Assembly: GCA_944384025.1 (NCBI GenBank)
Contig: CALWRS010000013.1
Coordinates: 1 to 56,840 of the forward strand
DNA length: 56,840 nucleotides
From: an uncultured Lachnospiraceae bacterium
GTDB lineage: Bacteria > Bacillota > Clostridia > Lachnospirales > Lachnospiraceae
Direction of reading: 5' to 3'
This document shows, one piece after another, positions 52,903 through 56,840 of this stretch. Under the pieces are notes generated by a model. It had not been told where the DNA came from. It was given only the letters and a program-made list of their open reading frames with translations, and did no database searches. Numbering within the stretch: the stretch's first letter is position 1; each line of letters begins with the position of its first letter. Made by a program: the position numbers and the translations under genes.

Positions 52903-53384
52903 ATTTCTGTATTAATCTGTATTTTTCTGTCAAGCACCTCCAGTATTCCTGCGATTTTTTCCTGTTCCTCGTATGTAAAATCGGGAACTTCATATTTCAT
53001 AATGGCTGCTTTGTCCCCACGAGGCATCTTTGTGCCTTTCGAAGTCGCCATCGAGTAATCGAAAAATGTATCGTCTGCAAGCACATAGTACAGAAACCGC
53101 TTGCTCACGCCGTCCTTTGCTCTAAACACGAGAACATCGTTAGAGCAGCCACCATCGAACTCAGCAAACCATATCTTCTTGAAGTACGGTCTGATATTCG
53201 ACACCAAGACATCGCCGGCAAGAAATGCCTGTGTTTGTGCTATGGTCGGCAATGAAGATGCGCTGGTAATGCCACCCTTGTTGGGGATCATATTCTCCGT
53301 GGATATATAGGTTTCATCATCCAGGATAGCAACATCGACTTTGCCCTTGGCGTATTCACATATATCCGCAAGATTATATTTCAT
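52227..53384 (-). CDS. hsdS: Type I restriction-modification specificity subunit, expressed form
   Basis: 385 residues with two TRDs. The start at 53384 (MKYNLADICEYAKGK) has GGAG nine bases before it; a TTG two codons earlier is unlikely. TRD1 spans about 1-145, the central conserved helix (YEEQEKIAGILEVLDRKIQI, then NENLEEQARSIFQSWF) about 146-180, TRD2 about 185-350, and the distal conserved helix SKTRDSLLPRLMSGELD ends the protein. Box 4 encodes the NENL. It overlaps hsdM by 11 bases. It sets the DNA target of the M2S and R2M2S complexes. Confidence 0.93.
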   Translation of the reverse strand: MKYNLADICEYAKGKVDVAILDDETYISTENMIPNKGGITSASSLPTIAQTQAFLAGDVLVSNIRPYFKKIWFAEFDGGCSNDVLVFRAKDGVSKRFLYYVLADDTFFDYSMATSKGTKMPRGDKAAIMKYEVPDFTYEEQEKIAGILEVLDRKIQINTEINENLEEQARSIFQSWFIDYEPFGGAAPSDWFPSTLGQVAIMKTDSWSPAKNPGVVVEHYSIPAFDEKHYPVFEIASEIKSNKYILTPESVMISKLNPDTKRIWRPVCLSEYPVCSTEFIVYEAKKNGQRDYIYSLIDSIPFFNHLCSHTTGSTNSRQRATPKTTLEFSFLLPPDSVIEEFCHIVTPMYDLITSNIVENQSLSKTRDSLLPRLMSGELDVSDLDL

Positions 53385-54882
53385 ACCCAATCGCTCCTAA
53401 CTTTCTTCTGATCTCGTCCTCCAGTTCATGGGACTTGGCGAACATATCGGACAGTTCCGATGTCAGCCGCGCCATTTTCTCCTCAAATGGCTCGCCGTCA
53501 TCTTCCTGCTCCTCAATGCCCACATAGCGTCCCGGCGTCAGTATATAATCCTGCTTTGCGATATCCTGCAGGGTGGCAACAGAGCAGAAACCCTTCACAT
53601 CCTCAAGCGTTCCGTTCTGGAATGCCTCGAAGGTATCAGCCAACTTCTGAATATCCTCCTCGGAGAAATCCCTGTGTTTTCTGTCGACCATGTGTCCCAT
53701 CTTGCGGGCGTCGATAAAGAGTGTCTTGCCTTTCTGCTTCTTGCCCTTCGTGATGAACCACAGCGTAACCGGGATGGTCACACTATAGAAAAGCTGTGTT
53801 GGCATGGCGATGATGCCTTCAATCAAATCATCCTCGATAATCTTCTTACGGATTTCACCTTCGCCGCTGGACTGCGTGGAAAGGGCTCCGTTCGCAAGCA
53901 CCAGACCGATTTTTCCGCTCGGTGCAAGATGATGGATCATGTGCTGAATCCATGCGTAGTTGGCATTGCCCGCAGGCGGGATACCATACTTCCAGCGCAC
54001 ATCCTCCAACAGTTTCTCCTGATTCCACGGGTGATAGTTGAAGGGTGGATTCGCAAGGATAAAGTCCGCTTTCAAGGTTGGGTGCAGATCGTTCGTGAAG
54101 GTGTCCGCCTGATAGGGACCGAAGTCGGCGTCTATTCCGCGGATAGCCATATTCATCTTTGCCATCTTCCAGGTATCGGCGTTTGCCTCCTGTCCGTAAA
54201 CGGAGATTGCCCCACGCTTGCCGGAATGCGCCTGGATAAATTTCGCGCTCTGTACGAACATACCGCCGGAACCGCAGCAGCAGTCATACACGCGGCAGTT
54301 ATCAAACGGACGGAGGATGGAGACAAGGGTCTTAACCACGCTGGACGGCGTATAGAATTCACCGCCTCCGACGCCTTCCTTCTCCGCAAACTGTGCGATA
54401 CAGTATTCGTAGGTACGACCGAGGAGATCTTCACTCTCTTCGGTATTGCTCATATCAATGTTGTTCGTGAAGATGTCCACGACATCGCCCAACACCCGCT
54501 TATCAAGGTCGGGGCTGGCGTAGTTCTTCGGAAGGACATTCTTCAGCGTTTTGTTCTCGGCTTCGATGGCTCTCATGGCGTTATCGATAACCGTGCCGAT
54601 CTCCGGCGTATGAGCGGCGGCAGCGATGGTACTCCATCTTGCCTCCTCTGGCACGAAGAAAACATTCTCCATCGTATAGGCGTCACGGTCATCCTCGAAA
54701 CCATCGCCTTCATCCACGAGTTCCTGATATCTTTTATCAAAGGCCGCGGAAATGTAGCGCAGAAAGATAAGTCCGATGATTACCTTTCTGTATTCCGCTG
54801 CCGGGATATGTCCCCACAGAACGCAAGCCGCATCCCACAGTTGTTTTTCAAAGCCAATGTTGGCATTGGTTTTATCAGCCAT
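53374..54882 (-). CDS. hsdM: Type I restriction-modification methyltransferase subunit
   Basis: 502 residues. N-terminal helical domain (LWDAACVLWGHIPAAEYRKVI), SAM motif I region DCCCGSGGMFVQSAKF, and motif IV NPPFNYHPW, the N6-adenine type. RKMGHMVDRKHRDFSEEDIQ is the usual C-terminal segment. It methylates adenine in the target with HsdS. AGGAGG precedes the ATG. It follows the small HTH gene after 75 bases. Confidence 0.97.
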   Translation of the reverse strand: MADKTNANIGFEKQLWDAACVLWGHIPAAEYRKVIIGLIFLRYISAAFDKRYQELVDEGDGFEDDRDAYTMENVFFVPEEARWSTIAAAAHTPEIGTVIDNAMRAIEAENKTLKNVLPKNYASPDLDKRVLGDVVDIFTNNIDMSNTEESEDLLGRTYEYCIAQFAEKEGVGGGEFYTPSSVVKTLVSILRPFDNCRVYDCCCGSGGMFVQSAKFIQAHSGKRGAISVYGQEANADTWKMAKMNMAIRGIDADFGPYQADTFTNDLHPTLKADFILANPPFNYHPWNQEKLLEDVRWKYGIPPAGNANYAWIQHMIHHLAPSGKIGLVLANGALSTQSSGEGEIRKKIIEDDLIEGIIAMPTQLFYSVTIPVTLWFITKGKKQKGKTLFIDARKMGHMVDRKHRDFSEEDIQKLADTFEAFQNGTLEDVKGFCSVATLQDIAKQDYILTPGRYVGIEEQEDDGEPFEEKMARLTSELSDMFAKSHELEDEIRRKLGAIGYEI

Positions 54883-54957
54883 CTAAATTAACCTCCTGCA
54901 GTAAATTGGATGTATCCATCCTCATTGTACTTTTTTGTGTTGTCCCATAATACGGAC

Positions 54958-55182
54958 TTATTTGCCGTCCTTGTCAGTTTTTTCATCGTCTCTGTCATCG
55001 GCGGCACCGCCGGAACGAATCCAATCGTCCACCTCGGACAGCTTGAACTTCCAAAGTCTCCCTACTTTGTAGGCTGGCATATTGCGCTTGGCAATCCAGG
55101 CGAGAACCGTTTCTCTGCCGACTCCGAGATATGACTGGACTTCTTTCAATGTTACCCACTTCTCGATGTTGACTTCACTCAC
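54958..55182 (-). CDS. Excisionase-type helix-turn-helix protein
   Basis: 74 residues. The start is a GTG at 55182 (VSEVNIEKWVTLKEV) with GGAGG seven bases before it; longer readings overlap the upstream gene. TLKEVQSYLGVGRETVLAWIA and AYKVGRLWKFKLSEVDDWIR are the classic HTH_17/MerR-like layout. Such genes commonly stand in front of type I hsdM genes and probably regulate the operon. Charged C-terminal tail. It lies 14 bases after the FW-domain gene. Confidence 0.88.
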   Translation of the reverse strand: MSEVNIEKWVTLKEVQSYLGVGRETVLAWIAKRNMPAYKVGRLWKFKLSEVDDWIRSGGAADDRDDEKTDKDGK

Positions 55183-55196
55183 TGTATTACCTCCGT

Positions 55197-56051
55197 CTAT
55201 TTCTGATACTCGAATTTTGCACTGACAAAAAATGTGAATGTGTTGCTGTTCGGGAAGCAATCGTTGTCATCGTTGTCTACCATGATCCACTTGCATTCCG
55301 ATTTTCCTTCAAAGCCGCGGGCATCCATGCTCACGGTTATTTTTACGCCCTTATGCGGAGGCGTGTCCGGTATATCGATATAATTGGCGTCTGCTCTCGG
55401 ACGGACGGCATCGTGGTTCAAGAAATAGAGCCTGCGGCCACGCCAGACCTGCGTTCCCGTATTCTCAAACTCCCAGGTGTGCTGAAACTTCTCGTAAATA
55501 TTCACCTGGTAGGTCGGTCGGAACTTCGACTTGAAATATATCTGATCTCCCGGATATAACACCGATGCCGAATGATATGTTTCCGTCGTTTCTTCCTTCG
55601 GATCCGCAAGGAGCTTCTGATACTCCATAGCGGCAATATCGTCAGCCTCATCGGTATCGCTCTCAATAAATGCCCGGAACTGAATCGCCAACGCCCTGCA
55701 CAGACAGTCCTCGTTCATTTTGGAGGTCGGAGGAATGCCAAAGGCAACCATCACATCCCGCATCTTTGCCGTTTCGATGTTTTCCTTATAAAAAGCAGTA
55801 AGACCGTACTCGTCAAACGAATGAAAGGATGCCTTGATATCTGGCGTCATGGTTCGGCTGCCGTCATATAGTTTTCTCGGTAACGGTACATCCCCGGAGG
55901 TGTACCGTTTTCCTTTTGTGAACGGGAAATGATTACTACCTGCTGCGCAGAAGCAGCGCATTACAAATATACCGCTGTTCTTCCTGCTCGGATAGTAAAG
56001 TTCCGTCCGTATGTGCGGGTATAACCGCTCAAAATATGTCTTTACCAGCAC
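55197..56051 (-). CDS. Island-leader protein with a C-terminal NBR1-type Ig-like (FW) domain
   Basis: 284 residues, GTG start with AAGGAG eight bases upstream. N-terminal half: TYFERLYPHIRTELYYPSRKN, RCFCAAGSNHFPFTKGKRY, then a helical block FIESDTDEADDIAAMEYQKLL. From about residue 180, HTWEFENTGTQVWRGRRLYFLN, VKITVSMDAR and CKWIMVDNDDNDCFPNSN show the spaced Trp residues and the WxxxNxGxxxW core of the NBR1 Ig-like (four-tryptophan) domain, known in eukaryotic autophagy receptors and scattered bacterial proteins. No signal peptide. It is the first gene of the operon from the promoter at 56210-56238. Function in bacteria unknown; a protein-recognition role is inference. Confidence 0.7.
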   Translation of the reverse strand: MLVKTYFERLYPHIRTELYYPSRKNSGIFVMRCFCAAGSNHFPFTKGKRYTSGDVPLPRKLYDGSRTMTPDIKASFHSFDEYGLTAFYKENIETAKMRDVMVAFGIPPTSKMNEDCLCRALAIQFRAFIESDTDEADDIAAMEYQKLLADPKEETTETYHSASVLYPGDQIYFKSKFRPTYQVNIYEKFQHTWEFENTGTQVWRGRRLYFLNHDAVRPRADANYIDIPDTPPHKGVKITVSMDARGFEGKSECKWIMVDNDDNDCFPNSNTFTFFVSAKFEYQK

Positions 56052-56209
56052 ATCCGATTCTCCTTGTCCTGCGAATTTCGATTTGTCCTATGTTTTGTCT
56101 CATGTGTCCTATGTTAAGGCCGCTGTGTGTCTCATTTTGCGGCGCGATAATACTCTCGGATGGACGAGGAGTGCCGCCAAGATACACCGATGGCAGATTA
56201 CACCTTTTT

Positions 56210-56238
56210 ATTATATCACGAAAATGTGTAAAAATCAA
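56210..56238 (-). promoter_or_regulatory. Promoter of the defence operon
   Basis: Minus strand TTGATT (56233-56238), 17-base spacer, TATAAT (56210-56215). Between it and the GTG at 56051, the leader repeats ACATAGGACA twice and ATGAGACA twice within about 60 bases, which could be operator sites. The 259-base gap to the next gene contains nothing else evident. Confidence 0.65.
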
Positions 56239-56310
56239 TCCATTTCAGGTGTTTTGGTTTGTAAACCCTCATAAATCCACTTCAACTAACTTTTCAAGGA
56301 GGTGAACGGC

Positions 56311-56451
56311 ATGGCAAGAAACAAGAAGCAGACTTCCAAGGCAGTCGCTACCAAGGCAAGTCAGATTCTCAAAGACGGTCGCTACAGCGACAAGTCAAAG
56401 TCTGTTGCAGGCAGTGCTCTGGCACAGACCAGACCGAGCAAGAAGAAATAA
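56311..56451 (+). CDS. Small basic protein of 46 residues
   Basis: MARNKKQTSKAVATKASQIL and KDGRYSDKSKSVAGSALAQT followed by RPSKKK: 46 residues, about a third Lys/Arg/Ser, no membrane segment. AAGGAGGTGAACGGC before the ATG is an ideal ribosome site. I recall closely similar short proteins across unrelated bacteria, usually on mobile or accessory DNA, so this is a real conserved gene. Its charge suits nucleic-acid binding. Divergent from the defence operon. Function unknown. Confidence 0.8.
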   Translation: MARNKKQTSKAVATKASQILKDGRYSDKSKSVAGSALAQTRPSKKK

Positions 56452-56678
56452 GCCTAATCCTGATGGGCAGTGACGCATTACCCAATACGCCTGCCCATCC
56501 CCTTCGGGGGAACCTGCTATAAAGGTGCATCACCTGATCAATGATGGCTCACGCCTTATAGTGGACAAGTAAATATCAGCACAGCGATCTGATGAGCAAG
56601 AGAGCTGCAATCGGAATGGAGATCACTCCATTTGGACTGCGGTTAGGTTACTATTGCCATTTTTCGCTGTTCAGAGAG

Positions 56679-56709
56679 CCTCCATTCCCACACGAATGGA
56701 GGTTTTCTA
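56679..56709 (+). promoter_or_regulatory. Hairpin that hides the ribosome binding site of the next gene
   Basis: CCTCCATTC (56679-56687) pairs perfectly with GAATGGAGG (56694-56702) around CCACAC. The GGAGG at 56698-56702 is the only ribosome site for the ATG at 56710, seven bases on, so the hairpin would sequester it. TTTTCT follows, so the same hairpin could also act as a terminator. In the 258 bases before it, a possible leader peptide (ATG at 56592, SKRAAIGMEITPFGLRLGYY) runs into the hairpin. Confidence 0.65.
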
Positions 56710-56840
56710 ATGATTATCAAGTACAAATTCGCTACCGGCGAGGTGACGGAGGTCGAGGTCTCAGACGAGATCGGTACCGTCATCCTGGACTCCCGGCGTG
56801 AGGAACACGCCAGCAACGAGCGCCACCGCTATCACACGGC
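56710..56840 (+). CDS. Sigma-70-like HTH protein of a mobile element (5' part)
   Basis: The first 43 residues, MIIKYKFATGEVTEVEVSDE and IGTVILDSRREEHASNERHR, match the start of small sigma-factor-like proteins encoded on Firmicutes conjugative and phage-like elements. The gene runs off the window at 56840. Start set by the ATG seven bases after GGAGG, which lies in a hairpin. Its presence suggests that another mobile element begins at the right edge of the island. Confidence 0.75.
   Translation, partial: MIIKYKFATGEVTEVEVSDEIGTVILDSRREEHASNERHRYHT

Noticed and set aside
53428-54891. A 487-residue open frame opposite hsdM
   Set aside because: Shadow of the methyltransferase gene; the real gene has clear motifs and a ribosome site on the minus strand.

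Overview
The window reads as a chromosome segment of a Gram-positive, low-to-mid GC member of the Clostridia, most likely a gut Lachnospiraceae-type bacterium. The signs are AGGAGG-type ribosome binding sites, several lipobox lipoproteins, a sortase-type surface protein with an SPQTG motif, an LCP-family protein, a Feo operon with the small Cys-rich FeoB-associated protein, a TnpV element, and a compact str operon (rpsL-rpsG-fusA-tuf). The species cannot be fixed from sequence reading alone.

Layout. (1) Bases 1-6.3 kb are accessory DNA: remnants of a conjugative or Tn916-like element, a doubly disrupted flavodoxin-family gene divergent from an HxlR regulator, a DUF1349 gene that shares a promoter-proximal motif with that pair, a large sortase-anchored Cys-repeat surface protein, and TnpV. 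(2) 6.3-30.4 kb is mostly core-like chromosome: a DUF234-type ATPase, a WYL regulator, a transglutaminase lipoprotein, a nitrilase-family hydrolase, DUF3791/YunG-like and DUF2262 genes, a PQQ-propeller lipoprotein, transketolase, two SGNH-hydrolase lipoproteins, RF3, feoA-feoB with likely metal-dependent operators, a truncated AbiEi antitoxin, a beta-CASP/MBL protein and an LCP protein. Five copies of a modular, hairpin-rich intergenic repeat lie here, and changes on opposite sides of its stems compensate each other. (3) 30.4-36.4 kb holds tRNA-Gly(CCC), the str operon with a near-consensus promoter, and a divergent SDR dehydrogenase. (4) 36.4-56.1 kb is a defence island. At its left edge is a serine recombinase that has lost its catalytic N-terminus. 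The rest looks like one long minus-strand operon starting from a promoter near 56.2 kb. (5) The last 0.5 kb holds a 46-residue basic protein and the start of a sigma-like gene of the mobile-element type, whose ribosome binding site lies inside a perfect hairpin.

How the island works together. A type I restriction-modification system (hsdM, hsdS, hsdR) has two specificity loci around a tyrosine recombinase. Four copies of a 13-base box encoding Asn-Glu-Asn-Leu sit at the joints of the specificity modules in alternating orientation, so inversion should re-pair target-recognition domains. One cassette is now in the silent orientation, leaving a half-length HsdS. Directly downstream of hsdR, with tight spacing, come a DUF1837/HamA-like gene overlapping an SF2 helicase gene (a Hachiman-like pair, but without the expected Glu-x-Lys at the usual site), a single-chain DUF262/HNH protein, two genes I cannot name (one with a Gly-rich membrane-type region), and an ADP-ribosylglycohydrolase. 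The operon opens with a protein whose C-terminus looks like an NBR1-type Ig-like (four-tryptophan) domain, followed by a small excisionase-type HTH protein. The two unknown genes, the NBR1-Ig-like protein and the variant HamA are the best candidates for something undescribed.
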